The notes under the pieces: model-generated
The model's database searches: none
The model's input: only the letters and a program-made list of their open reading frames with translations
Told to the model about the DNA's origin: nothing
Program-made: the position numbers and the translations under genes
NCBI GenBank assembly: GCA_963693315.1
Contig: OY856188.1
Coordinates: forward strand, 188,074,930 to 188,138,929
DNA from: Diogma glabrata
Taxonomy: Eukaryota; Arthropoda; Insecta; Diptera; Cylindrotomidae
Length of the DNA: 64,000 nt
Direction: 5' to 3'
In this document: positions 34,232 to 43,900 of the stretch, piece by piece
How the letters are laid out: the number at the start of each line of letters is the position of its first letter
Numbering within the stretch: the stretch's first letter is position 1

Positions 34232-35920
34232 ATGGAACCGAGTGATTTAGAACCTACTAATAGTATAACTTGCACAATTTGTCATGAGCAGATTCTTCTT
34301 GCGGAGGCAATTGCCTCCACACCTTGTCGACACACCTTTCATGATGCATGTATCACACAGTGGCTGGAGGCTCATACTACCGGTCCAGTGTGTAGACAAA
34401 AGTGTGTTATCTCTGATTTGCGTCGTATGTCGCAATTTGCAGCGCCAGATGAGAGCCACCCTATATTGAGTGGCACCACTCATCAAATGATAACTCGATC
34501 GAGTGGGTTGACATCCTCTCGTCCTCCAGTTAGAGCGACAATAAAAAAATTATCTCATAAATCTTCAAAAAAATCTAAAACGTCACGAAGAGCAAAGGCA
34601 CTGGAAGACGAAGATCACGATTGGGTAGATCAACCCTCTTTGGAGACTATCTTTTGCATAAATAACGACGACTTACGAAAAGATGTATCTGCCCAAATAG
34701 AACGACTATCTCTGTCATTACATCAGGGATTACGTAACTTGGGGAAGGCCAGCAATGCAGTCTCAGCTCCTGATAATCAGTCGATAAAAGTGGGTGATAC
34801 TACTCCGCAAATTATCACTAGTCAGACAAGGCAACCCGCCTTCCATCAGAGAACTAATGCCAATTTAGGTACTACTTCCAACGCTTTACCTTCAATTACA
34901 CCCCACCCCCAGATTCCGTCATCAAGACGAAATGTTTATTTTCAACCCCCTCATATGAGTTCCTCTTCTCCTATTCAACCACAAAATGACCATGCCTCTT
35001 TTTCTAACCGGCAACGTCAGCCTTATGCCGAAAAAAATGCCAGCACCATTCGTAATTGGCATATCACCTTTAGTGGCCAAACAAAGGAAATGGATGTGGA
35101 CGATTTCATTCAAAGAATTAATCACTTGTACCGTTCGGAATTTTCGGATAACTTCCAAATTTTATCTACGCATGCGCACTTATTATTCGAAGGGTTAGCC
35201 TCGGAATTCTTTTGGAGATACCTTCGGCGAAATCAGGTAGTGAATTGGCATGAATTATGTACTGCTTTGCGGGATGAGTTTAAGGACCGGCGCACGGACG
35301 ACGAAATAAGGGATCTTATGAGATCTCGGAAGCAAGGTGCGAACGAAACTTTCGACGATTTTTCACGAAGTATATTGCGATTGGCAGATAGATTGGTGTT
35401 CCCTCTTTCTGACCACGAGATGCTGGGATTGCTAAGGAATAATCTTAGAGCAGACATCCAGAAAGAGCTTCTTCATGTTATAATTCACAACGTTTCTCAT
35501 TTACGAGAACTATGTAGAAACAGCGAAAAGTGGCGAATAACTATGCAACATCGTATGCGCGAACCGGTTTTACGTTCCTCAAGACAAGTTTCCGAAGTTT
35601 TTACTTCTGATCCACCGGTGAAGCAAGAAGAGTTTCCCAGTCAACACCCAGGGTACCCCGAAACTTCGAATTACCTGAGTTTACCGGATATTTCCGCTTA
35701 TCAGCCATCCACCTCTTCTCAAGTTGTTTCACCTACTTTGGTTTGCTGGAACTGCCGTAAGGTGGGACATGCATATCCTGATTGTGAAGAAGCTAGAACT
35801 ATTTTCTGTTACGGTTGTGGCAAGGCGGATACTTACAAACCTAAATGTGAGGATTGTAAGCGAAATTTTGTTCGTGGGTCGACCACACGATACCCAGGTC
35901 GTCCCCAATTATCCACTTAA
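34232..35920 (+). CDS. Gag polyprotein with N-terminal RING-like motif
   Basis: The 562-residue frame is uninterrupted. Residues 14-58 form a RING-H2-like motif: C14-x2-C17, C32-R-H34, H37-x2-C40, then P52-V-C54-R. The residue before P52, normally cysteine, is glycine (G51), although C58 lies close by. A serine/lysine-rich linker follows. A retrotransposon gag (capsid) domain spans roughly residues 270-450 (WHITFSG...FIQRINHLYR...WHELCTALRDEFKDRR). The C-terminal part has one full zinc knuckle (CWNCRKVGHAYPDC) and a second with T in place of H (CYGCGKADTYKPKC). It would form the particle and bind the RNA genome in the cytoplasm. RING domains usually act as ubiquitin ligases; whether this one binds zinc or has activity is not known. 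Confidence 0.92.
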   Translation: MEPSDLEPTNSITCTICHEQILLAEAIASTPCRHTFHDACITQWLEAHTTGPVCRQKCVISDLRRMSQFAAPDESHPILSGTTHQMITRSSGLTSSRPPVRATIKKLSHKSSKKSKTSRRAKALEDEDHDWVDQPSLETIFCINNDDLRKDVSAQIERLSLSLHQGLRNLGKASNAVSAPDNQSIKVGDTTPQIITSQTRQPAFHQRTNANLGTTSNALPSITPHPQIPSSRRNVYFQPPHMSSSSPIQPQNDHASFSNRQRQPYAEKNASTIRNWHITFSGQTKEMDVDDFIQRINHLYRSEFSDNFQILSTHAHLLFEGLASEFFWRYLRRNQVVNWHELCTALRDEFKDRRTDDEIRDLMRSRKQGANETFDDFSRSILRLADRLVFPLSDHEMLGLLRNNLRADIQKELLHVIIHNVSHLRELCRNSEKWRITMQHRMREPVLRSSRQVSEVFTSDPPVKQEEFPSQHPGYPETSNYLSLPDISAYQPSTSSQVVSPTLVCWNCRKVGHAYPDCEEARTIFCYGCGKADTYKPKCEDCKRNFVRGSTTRYPGRPQLST

Positions 35921-38900
35921 ATTCGGATTGCCGACTTTTTGGTCTAAGCGTAAGCTCAATAGAATTATTATCATTTACACCTACCTCTGAAAATTATTTA
36001 ACATCTTCTCTGTCGCAGGCAGCTTCGAATTTATCACTTTCGAATTCTTTAGTTTCCGCGGTTCCCTATTCACTCGGTGTTACATATCAATCTTCAGATT
36101 TAACTCGCTTTTCCGCTGTACCTTATGTACATTGGAGTTGTACGTTAACCCTTATTGACACTTGTATCATATCGTTTATTCCAAATTTTGTCAATAGCTC
36201 GGTGAATTCTGATCTGGAATCGTCACGCGCTATATGTGAGCCAACATCTGTCATTGACGTGAATGGTTCCTCCGATCTTGTTTCTCCTTCTAGTTTGCTC
36301 TCTGAATCGAAAACCACTGTTCCACGTAGTTTAACTTTATTAAAGCGAGAGGTTCCTGATACTTCGCCTCAATCTGTGCAATCCCCTCATTTTTATAAAA
36401 CGCCGCAGCAGCGTTTGCGTGATTACATGGTCCGAAGAGAGGAAATAGGCATTAACACACTGAGTCAAACTATTCCTTCAAGATCAACCCTTAGGATGCG
36501 CAACTATTGGCGGATACGGAAGGCATTATATTCATCTGCTGTATCAAATATTATTACTCTGGGTAATGATACGCGGTATCATGCTACAGTTGACTTGTTA
36601 AATATGTCAAGAATTGGATTACTCGACAGTGGTGCATCGATAAGCGTGATTGGTGGTGCATTTGCACGTGAAGTGTTGAAAATGCCAAATATCCTTGCTC
36701 ACTCGACGAATAAGATTACCACTGCGGATGGAACGATTCAGAAGGTGATGGGTTATATTAGGACTCCGATCACTTTTAAAGGACAAACCTATTCATTCAA
36801 TTTGTTTATTATACCTTCTCTTACTCAAGAGTTATATTTGGGCGTTGATTTCTTCAAGGCTTTTAATCTGATCGATCAAACCTTACTCACTCCGTCAATC
36901 GAGACTCTGGATGCAGTCACTGATGGTCTTTTACCTGCACAGCACGCCCGGCTACAGCGTGCGATTCTTCTTCTTCCATCATTTTCAATGAAGGGCTTGG
37001 GCTGCACGCATGTGTTGGAACATGTAATTGATGTTGGTGACTCAGTCCCCATCAAACAACGGCATTACCCAATTTCTCCAGCCATCGAGAAAATGATGGG
37101 AGAGGAACTGGATCGCATGCTGGCGCTGGGAGTGATAGAGGAGAGTTCCAGTTCATGGAGTTCTCCTGTTGTACTCATACGTAAGCCAGGAAAGGTGCGT
37201 TTGTGTCTCGACTCCAGAAAAGTCAATGCTTGTACAAAGAAGGATGCGTACCCTCTACCTCAGATCGATGGCATTCTGGGTCGTCTGCCTAAAGCCAACT
37301 TCATATCCAGTCTGGATTTAAAGGACGCTTTTTGGCAGATTCCCCTAGAACGGTCATCGAGAGAAAAAACAGCTTTTACGGTCCCCGGTCGGCCGTTGTA
37401 TCAGTTCGTTAGGATGCCCTTCGGACTGTGCAACGCGCCTCAGACCATGGCCAAATTGATGGATCTTGTCATTCCGCCTTTGTTAAAATCGTGCGTCTTT
37501 GTCTATTTAGACGATCTGCTGATAATCACCGATACATTTGAGAGACATATCGAGGTACTGGAAGAGGTCGCCGGGTGTCTTAGTCGTGCGAAATTGACTA
37601 TAAACGTTGAAAAAAGCCGCTTTTTACTACCTGAGGTACGTTATCTAGGATATGTGGTAGGACATGGCATGTTAAAAATTGACGAAGATAAAACCGCAGC
37701 CATCGCCGATTTTCCAGTTCCTAGAACGGTGAAACAAGTTCGACGTTTTTTGGGAATGGCCGGTTACTACCGTCGGTTTGTGTATAGGTTCGCCGCACTT
37801 TCGGCCCCGATATCGGATTTGCTGAAGAAGACAAATACTAAGTTTGTTTGGACCCCAGAAGCAGATGCTTCCTTTAATTCATTAAAGGCAGCATTAACAT
37901 CAGCTCCGGTTCTGGTAAATCCTGATTATCGAGAGCCGTTTGTGCTCCAGTGCGACGCGAGTAACGAGGGAGTGGGCTGTGTTCTGGTACAGTTGGACAA
38001 GGAGGGGGTCGAACACCCGATCGCTTTCATGTCCAAGAAACTGAATGCAGCCCAGCGAAATTACTCCGTCAGCGAGAAGGAATGTCTGGCCGCTATTCTG
38101 GGTATAAAAAAATTTAGAGCCTACATCGAGGGTCATTCGTTTAAGGTTATCACAGACCATTCCTCCCTTAAATGGTTAATGCAACAGAGAGATCTGTCGG
38201 GCCGTTTGGCTCGATGGAGCTTGAAACTGCAGGGATTTGACTTCACGATCGAACATCGACGTGGTAGTTTAAACATTGTACCCGACGCTCTCTCAAGAAT
38301 GTTCTCGATAGATGACTTAAACCGAAGTGACAGGGGTGATATTGATTGGAACTCTCCGGCTTTTACCACTGATGAGTATGTTAAACTAATAAAAATCATT
38401 GAAGATTCAAAAGGATCAATTCCTGACCTACGAACAGCGAATGGATTGGTGTTCAAAAGAGTTCATTTTAATGTAGCTGACGTGCCACCAGAAGGAGAGG
38501 TTTGGAAATTATGGGTGCCTGAAGAATTGACGCATGCATTATTTTTAAAAGCCCATGATTTGCCTACTTCTTCTCATGGTGGAGTCGCTAAAACTATCTA
38601 TCAACTCAGACGGTTTTATTACTGGCCCCGAATGGCTAAACAAGTTCAGGATTTTGTTTCCAAATGTGAGATATGTAAAACAGTGAAAGCTCCTAATATG
38701 GTCTTGCGTTCGCCAATGGTCAACTACGTCAAAACAGTGAGGATGGGTCAGCAACTATATATTGATATTCTAGGTCCGTATCCTAGGTCAAAGTCTGGCA
38801 ATATTGCTATATTGGTGATTCTCGACCATTTTACCAAGTTTCCATTTCTGTTTCCACTCCGTAAATTGTCCTCCGAACCTATCTGCAGTGCACTAGAAAC

Positions 38901-39579
38901 TCACGTTTTTCATGTTTTTGGTGTTCCCGAAGTCATTGTCTCGGACAATGGCTCTCAATTCAAATCCAAGACGTTCGAAGGATTGTTGGTGAAGTGGGGG
39001 GTGAAACATACTTTTGTTCCAGTGTATGCGCCACAAGCTAACGCAAGCGAACGTGTCAACCGGAGTGTGCTGGCTGCCATTCGTGCGTATCTGACAAATG
39101 AACATGATAAGTGGGATAAACATCTTAGTGAGATTGCCTGTGCCCTTCGCAGCGCCTTACACCAGACCATAGGCTGTTCTCCTTATTTTGCAGCATTTGG
39201 CCAGCCAATGATGCTCCATGGATCCGACTATGACGTGTTGAGACGAATTAATTCGTTAGAAGAGCCAGGGGAGACATTGGAGCGTCCGGATGAACTAAGT
39301 AAAATTCGAATCAAAATTAAACAATTGACGGCGGAAGCGTTTGAGCGTAATGCTCGAAGATATAACCTGCGAGCACGACCGGAGAAATATGCCATTGGGA
39401 CGGAAGTTTATCGACGAAACTTCGTGTTGAGTGATGCAGCAAACAAATTTAATGCTAAACTTGCGCCAAAGTTTGTTAAAGCAGTGGTCATAAAAAGCAT
39501 TGGAAACGCATCATACGAGCTACAGGACTGGCAATCGGATAAAACGGGCATATATCATTCGAAGGACATACGTCCCTAA
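35860..39579 (+). CDS. Pol polyprotein: protease, reverse transcriptase, RNase H, integrase
   Basis: The frame is open from 35860 and is probably expressed as a Gag-Pol fusion, so no start codon is needed; the first GTG is at 36202. Numbering from there, the aspartic protease has LLDSGAS with D142. Reverse transcriptase shows LDLKDAFWQIPL, FGLCNAPQTM and the catalytic VYLDD near residue 435. RNase H follows with VLQCDASNEGVGC and TDHSSL. Integrase has the zinc-binding HHCC region (H-D-L-P...HGGVAKT...CEICK) and catalytic D855, D915 and E950, a D-35-E spacing. The C-terminal part (KFNAKLAPKFVKAVVIK) resembles the GPY/F-type module. No stop or frameshift is seen, so it could be active. Confidence 0.95.
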   Translation, partial: AKFCSWVDHTIPRSSPIIHLNSDCRLFGLSVSSIELLSFTPTSENYLTSSLSQAASNLSLSNSLVSAVPYSLGVTYQSSDLTRFSAVPYVHWSCTLTLIDTCIISFIPNFVNSSVNSDLESSRAICEPTSVIDVNGSSDLVSPSSLLSESKTTVPRSLTLLKREVPDTSPQSVQSPHFYKTPQQRLRDYMVRREEIGINTLSQTIPSRSTLRMRNYWRIRKALYSSAVSNIITLGNDTRYHATVDLLNMSRIGLLDSGASISVIGGAFAREVLKMPNILAHSTNKITTADGTIQKVMGYIRTPITFKGQTYSFNLFIIPSLTQELYLGVDFFKAFNLIDQTLLTPSIETLDAVTDGLLPAQHARLQRAILLLPSFSMKGLGCTHVLEHVIDVGDSVPIKQRHYPISPAIEKMMGEELDRMLALGVIEESSSSWSSPVVLIRKPGKVRLCLDSRKVNACTKKDAYPLPQIDGILGRLPKANFISSLDLKDAFWQIPLERSSREKTAFTVPGRPLYQFVRMPFGLCNAPQTMAKLMDLVIPPLLKSCVFVYLDDLLIITDTFERHIEVLEEVAGCLSRAKLTINVEKSRFLLPEVRYLGYVVGHGMLKIDEDKTAAIADFPVPRTVKQVRRFLGMAGYYRRFVYRFAALSAPISDLLKKTNTKFVWTPEADASFNSLKAALTSAPVLVNPDYREPFVLQCDASNEGVGCVLVQLDKEGVEHPIAFMSKKLNAAQRNYSVSEKECLAAILGIKKFRAYIEGHSFKVITDHSSLKWLMQQRDLSGRLARWSLKLQGFDFTIEHRRGSLNIVPDALSRMFSIDDLNRSDRGDIDWNSPAFTTDEYVKLIKIIEDSKGSIPDLRTANGLVFKRVHFNVADVPPEGEVWKLWVPEELTHALFLKAHDLPTSSHGGVAKTIYQLRRFYYWPRMAKQVQDFVSKCEICKTVKAPNMVLRSPMVNYVKTVRMGQQLYIDILGPYPRSKSGNIAILVILDHFTKFPFLFPLRKLSSEPICSALETHVFHVFGVPEVIVSDNGSQFKSKTFEGLLVKWGVKHTFVPVYAPQANASERVNRSVLAAIRAYLTNEHDKWDKHLSEIACALRSALHQTIGCSPYFAAFGQPMMLHGSDYDVLRRINSLEEPGETLERPDELSKIRIKIKQLTAEAFERNARRYNLRARPEKYAIGTEVYRRNFVLSDAANKFNAKLAPKFVKAVVIKSIGNASYELQDWQSDKTGIYHSKDIRP
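35863..35886 (+). promoter_or_regulatory. Probable -1 ribosomal frameshift site between gag and pol
   Basis: The heptamer A_AAT_TTT (35863-35869) lies in the gag frame exactly as the X_XXY_YYZ rule requires. The -1 frame becomes open only four bases earlier, after a TAA at 35857-35859, and runs without a stop through pol. A short GTGG/CCAC stem (35874-35886) starts four bases after the slippery site. The gag-pol overlap is about 60 bases. Confidence 0.75.
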
Positions 39580-40139
39580 CATCGTTGAGCCGGATATTTG
39601 ATTGTCTAGAAGCATTTTCCTTCTACTTAATTTTAAAATGGTGATAAATCAGTTGACGCAATTTCCGATCAGTATGACCAATATATGTTTATTGTGTTAC
39701 AACATTTGTTCATATTGTTTTTGTTTTGGAAGGTATAACATCTTATTCTCATTTCCTTTTGGTCAGATAATTTCTGGTTTGAAAGCCCGACTTGCTCAGT
39801 CCGTAGAGCGGGAAACTTATTGACAGGCGTGGGGTGCGAGCTTACTTTGTAACGGCTAAGAAGTTATATATTTTTTTTGGTAAATTAATGGTTATTGGCC
39901 TTATCGATACGAGAATTATTGAATCTGTATAGCTTGAACCATTTTCTTTAGTCATGTCTGTACGTCTATCTCAGTCATCTGTGCAACGCGAGTTACATTA
40001 TGATAACCCCAAATAGCATCTTTATCCTAACCACCAATAGTATTCATTAAGCAATAACGAAAAATCGCCACATTTATAAGTCGATTTGTTTCTTTTAACC
40101 ATTTTAACTCAGTTCGACTTACTTTAAATGGTTAAATCC
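39580..40139 (+). other. 3' untranslated region of the Gypsy element
   Basis: This holds a tRNA-Lys-like fossil at 39785. The bases just before the 3' LTR (GGTTAAATCC) do not form a clear purine-rich tract, so the polypurine tract is not identified. Confidence 0.7.
39785..39856 (+). pseudogene. tRNA-Lys-like fossil
   Basis: GCCCGACTTGCTCAGTCCGT followed by AGAGC matches the acceptor and D-arm of tRNA-Lys(CUU) (GCCCGGCTAGCTCAGTCGGT...) with three or four changes. An anticodon-arm-like ACTTATTGACAG and a T-arm-like CGTGGGGTGCGAG follow in the right order. The 3' acceptor strand is decayed. It is not a functional tRNA. The same tRNA species matches the primer site of this element. Confidence 0.6.
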
Positions 40140-43100
40140 TGTAATGAAATCGACTGTGTGTTGAGAATTTGTATTAAAACTATTTAAAACCTATAATGAA
40201 ATTTGCACTTATTGAATGCACTTATTTATGTGTTTGTTTCGACAAAAAATATTATAAACAAACAGTCCAAAGTATTTTCGAATTTAAAACTTTCCGAAAA
40301 TCAAAATTTAAAACCGCTGCAAATAAAATTTGTGATTCGTCATGAAAGCATAACAAATGTCATGAAATCTTAACAAATGCAAAATTGTTATTGTCATGAT
40401 GATAAATGTCATCATAACAAATGCAAAAATATTGCAAGTTGCAAGTTCTTTTAAGTTGATTTTTTTTTCTTAAAGTTCTCTATGTGGAATATATGCTAAA
40501 AAAATGGTTTGTATTATTAATTACAATCAGTTTTATAACCTTTCATTTATATTAGAGTTTTTATTGTAGATCATAAATGGTTTTTTTTGAAGTTTAGGAC
40601 AGGAAAATAATTCTAACCTAAAAAAACGAAGAGTTTGAATAGTTATAAGATTGGTGGTGGATTATTAGGACATTCATTAGACGTTCGTTCGGGTGGCGAA
40701 GCACCGAATAGTATTGTTTCTGGTTCTGATAAAACCGCTGAAAGTTGGAATAAGTTTGAGTAAGGAAAATCTATGTTCGGTTGCACCGTCATAGTTGAGA
40801 ATAAATCATTAACTAAGTAATATTTTTATTTTTAGAAATACATTCGTAGAAGGCCTTACGCTAGTTGGTCGTTCCAATTTTATTTCATGCGTTGTTCTTC
40901 GCTTCCTTGAAGAAGGACATGCAGTTTGTACCGACTCCAAATATTTGATAGGTATATATATATTGGGATGCATGACGCCGTTTTTTCTTTGAAATGACAG
41001 GACATACTGATTGTGTTCGGGGTATGGTTGGACTTCAAATTGATGGATTGTTGAGTTGCAGTAATGATGCTGTAATCAAGCTAGGGAACGAAGAAGTAGA
41101 AGTCGTTCGTGATTGTCATGGGCATAGCAATTATATTTATAGTATATCGTTACACAAAGATGTTGACAATTTTGTAACTGGAAGTGACGAGTCAACAGGA
41201 AGTGACGAGTCATTCGTTAATGGAGTATAAAAAGCGGGGCTCTGGGTGACAGTTTAACCTTACCAGCACAATCGGGGTGGACAGTCGCAATACTAAATAA
41301 TGGCGATATTGCAACAGGTCTAAGTGATGCTGTTAGGTGAGTAGTTTTTGCTGTAAACTAACGAATTGCTGAAACTGAAATTCAAAATGCATTCACCAAA
41401 GTTGCAGAACCTAGAGAATTAGAACAAGCAGAAAGTTGGGAGGTAGGAAAGTTTTTTTTTCTTGTTTATCTATTTGTTCAAAAAATTTTTTGTTGATCCA
41501 GGGGTGCGTTCTTTTTTATATTTTTGTTGTTTGAGTCGTTCATGGTCATTTTGTGGTTGGGTTGGGGTACCTGGTTATTCGATGTCGAAAAATGTTTTTT
41601 TTCGTGGAGGGGAAGACAAGGTGATTGATCGGGGAAGTTTGTTTGAGTTTTTTTTGAGTTTTTTCTTTCTTCTGGAATTGATGCTCAAGCCGAGCAGATC
41701 GTTCGTAGACGTTGAATTTTAATGAATTAAACCAAAAATAAAATGAAATGAATTGTTTTTTTTTTGAAAAAAGTTTTTTTGTGATACATTGGGCAAACAT
41801 GTGGTTTTCCTATTTTTTTATTTTTTTTGAACAGAAATTAAAGTTTAAGTTCGGTATAATCATTTAGTTAATAATTAAAAGAAAAAAAAAACAAAAAGAA
41901 ATAATCTAATTCAATATAAATGAATATTTTTTTTATTGGTACATAAATTAAGTTTAAAGGTAATGTGAATAGACATAGTGAAACTTATATAAATTATTAA
42001 TTACTAAGAAACTGAATGTACGCTCATAGTGCTACGTCGCTATCAAATTAAATTTAGATTGATTTATTATTTTAAATAAACAAAACTTGAGTGGACATTA
42101 GTAAAGTTATTTTAAAAACATAAAATTTTGGTTCCTGCCCTAATTGAAAAGAGGTGGTTTTTTTGATATAGTTTTATCCTAACTGTATTCTTGATGATTG
42201 AAATAGTGCTAGCAATAAAAAAAAAAAAAAAACCACAATATGGAAAGTGAAGGATTGATTGATTTATTGATTTACTGATTGATAGCACCTCTATTGATTT
42301 ATGGAATACTGAGGTCTTGTCTGGGGACCTAGTCAGAATTTACTGTGTTTGAATAAAGGATCTTGGCCTAAACATTTTTTATTTTGTCGGGGGATGTATT
42401 GGAAGCAAAATCCTCGAGTAATTCGTTAAGTTAGCTATATTTCGGATGCCGCTGATGGAAGAATAGTAAGAAGGAACTAATTTAACTAATGCAGAAGGTG
42501 TTACTATCAACAATTGTCAACCGGCTGGGTTCGTACCATCGTGATCTCGGGTATTAAAAATTTGTTTTTTGTTAAGTAATTTTACCTTGATTTGAGATTA
42601 TATGTTCACTTATATATATATATATATATGTGTGGATGTATATATGTATATATATATATATATAGTGTTATATGTATGTATATATATATATCTGCCAGTT
42701 TAATTTTATATTTTTTTTAGTAATTATCCGCTCGTAATGCCTTAAAAACAAAATTTTTTTGGAGTTCTGCAGATGCTTCTAGAACCATCGCTTCGAAGGG
42801 ATTCGCACGGTTAAGGATGTGGCAGTTATTTTGTGATATTGCCGTGAACCAATCTCAACACGCACACTACTGTAAACCATTTTTGGTTGTGGTCCCCGGA
42901 TGACCACGATAGCTTTCTCATGGTGACCAGGAGGATACGGTGAGTACCATGACTCGAAATCCAATGTTATTTTATTTAGTACCAACAACCTAGTCGTAAT
43001 GATTCCCCTTCAATTCTCATATTCATTCCTGCGATAATTATGTTGTAGCTGCAGTCGCCATACTAAACGAACTCCACCCAACCGATCAGAGCATAGACCA

Positions 43101-43213
43101 ATACTTTGCGCAGGATATGGCACTACATGTTTATGTATATAATTCTCTTTTCCATCTAAGCTTGAGCTCCGACAATACATCGAAGCTTAGCTTAACCAAC
43201 TGCAACCGCTACA
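40140..43213 (+). repeat. 3' LTR, 3,074 bp
   Basis: It is the near-identical partner of 29236-32296, offset by 10,904 bases at its start. It ends CGCTACA directly before the ACTT duplication. Confidence 0.95.
40647..41445 (+). pseudogene. PLAA-like WD40 gene fragment inside the 3' LTR
   Basis: This is the second copy of the fragment in the 5' LTR, with the same stops, the same 76-bp intron and the same duplicated GSDEST block. Two of the substitutions between the LTRs fall in it (around 40963 and 41277). Its presence in both LTRs shows the capture predates this insertion. Confidence 0.8.
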
Positions 43214-43217
43214 ACTT

Positions 43218-43900
43218 TCTAAATTTGTATTAGTTTGTGGATCCGCCAGAAAATTCCTCGCTGTAAATTTTATTTTTGAAAAAACCTTTTCAATGGGATT
43301 CAACATCGGTTAGTATGGAGAAAGAAAAATTAAAGTATGAGTTATTGCACTAACTTTATTACGCACTGCCCGAGTTTTGTGAATTGAACAATTATCCAGA
43401 ACCAATCATGCCCCTGTGATGTTAGCTTCAGTCAGTATACCAAATAATTCTTCAATAGGAATGTAATTAAAATATCAGCATTATATAAGATAAGTTTTAT
43501 ATTATTTTACTATGTACTATTCCATGTAAGTTTATGGCCGCAATGAGCGAAAAATTTCGTCCTCTCACAGTTGGTACTACTATATGAGCACCAGTATTTA
43601 TCTTTGGTCTAGTTTTCGTTCTGCGAAGAAGGCAGTTAAAACCAGATTCGTCAAGAAACACTTCTTTATCCCGTGTTTGTAGAGCATTTCCTGGGGTGCT
43701 ATTTTCAAAACTTAAAGTATACTTTGTAATCGAAATTGTATACAATTACAAAAAATTAGTATTTTGGGTAACACGAACACGACTACTTTTTAATCGTTTT
43801 ATAACTACTGGTAGTACGAGATCCGGCTGCAGGATTAGTGCGCTCATCGATTTTTTGCTAAAACCAAATTTTTATGTATATTTATAATTAGGAGAATATA
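43218..43900 (-). pseudogene. Tc1-like transposase, main part, interrupted by the Gypsy element
   Basis: The minus strand carries a degraded N-terminal region (about 43890-43750), then VFLDESGFNCLLRR (first catalytic D), VPTVRGRNFSLIAAINLHGI, a LVLDNCSIHKT segment near 43400 (second D) and a PMLNPIEKVFSKIKF segment near 43290 (the E). This is the IS630/Tc1-like catalytic pattern. Frame changes near 43497 and a stop within the SPYSPMLNP-type motif show decay. The gene stops at the Gypsy target duplication and its last 36 codons are found at 29124-29235. Confidence 0.8.

Larger units (their letters stand above)
29236..43213 (+). mobile_element. Complete Ty3/Gypsy LTR retrotransposon, 13,978 bp
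   Basis: The element runs from TGTAATG to CGCTACA and is flanked by ACTT. Order: 5' LTR (29236-32296), tRNA primer site, ~1.9-kb leader, gag (34232-35920), pol in the -1 frame (35860-39579), ~0.56-kb 3' region and 3' LTR (40140-43213). The pol order protease, reverse transcriptase, RNase H, integrase is that of Ty3/Gypsy. No envelope gene or chromodomain is seen. Both ORFs are open throughout and the LTRs are almost identical by eye, so the insertion looks recent. The LTRs are unusually long and contain a piece of a host-type WD40 gene. Confidence 0.95.
29232..43217. other. 4-bp target site duplication ACTT of the Gypsy element
   Basis: ACTT at 29232-29235 precedes the 5' LTR and ACTT at 43214-43217 follows the 3' LTR. 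Removing the element and one copy restores an uninterrupted minus-strand transposase frame. Confidence 0.9.

Noticed and set aside
34232..34420. RING domain as part of a separate host ubiquitin-ligase gene
   Set aside because: It is in one uninterrupted frame with the Gag capsid domain and zinc knuckles inside an LTR element.
39602..39823. 73-codon frame after pol as an env or accessory gene
   Set aside because: It lacks a normal start, has no signal peptide plus glycoprotein features and runs into the tRNA-Lys-like fossil.
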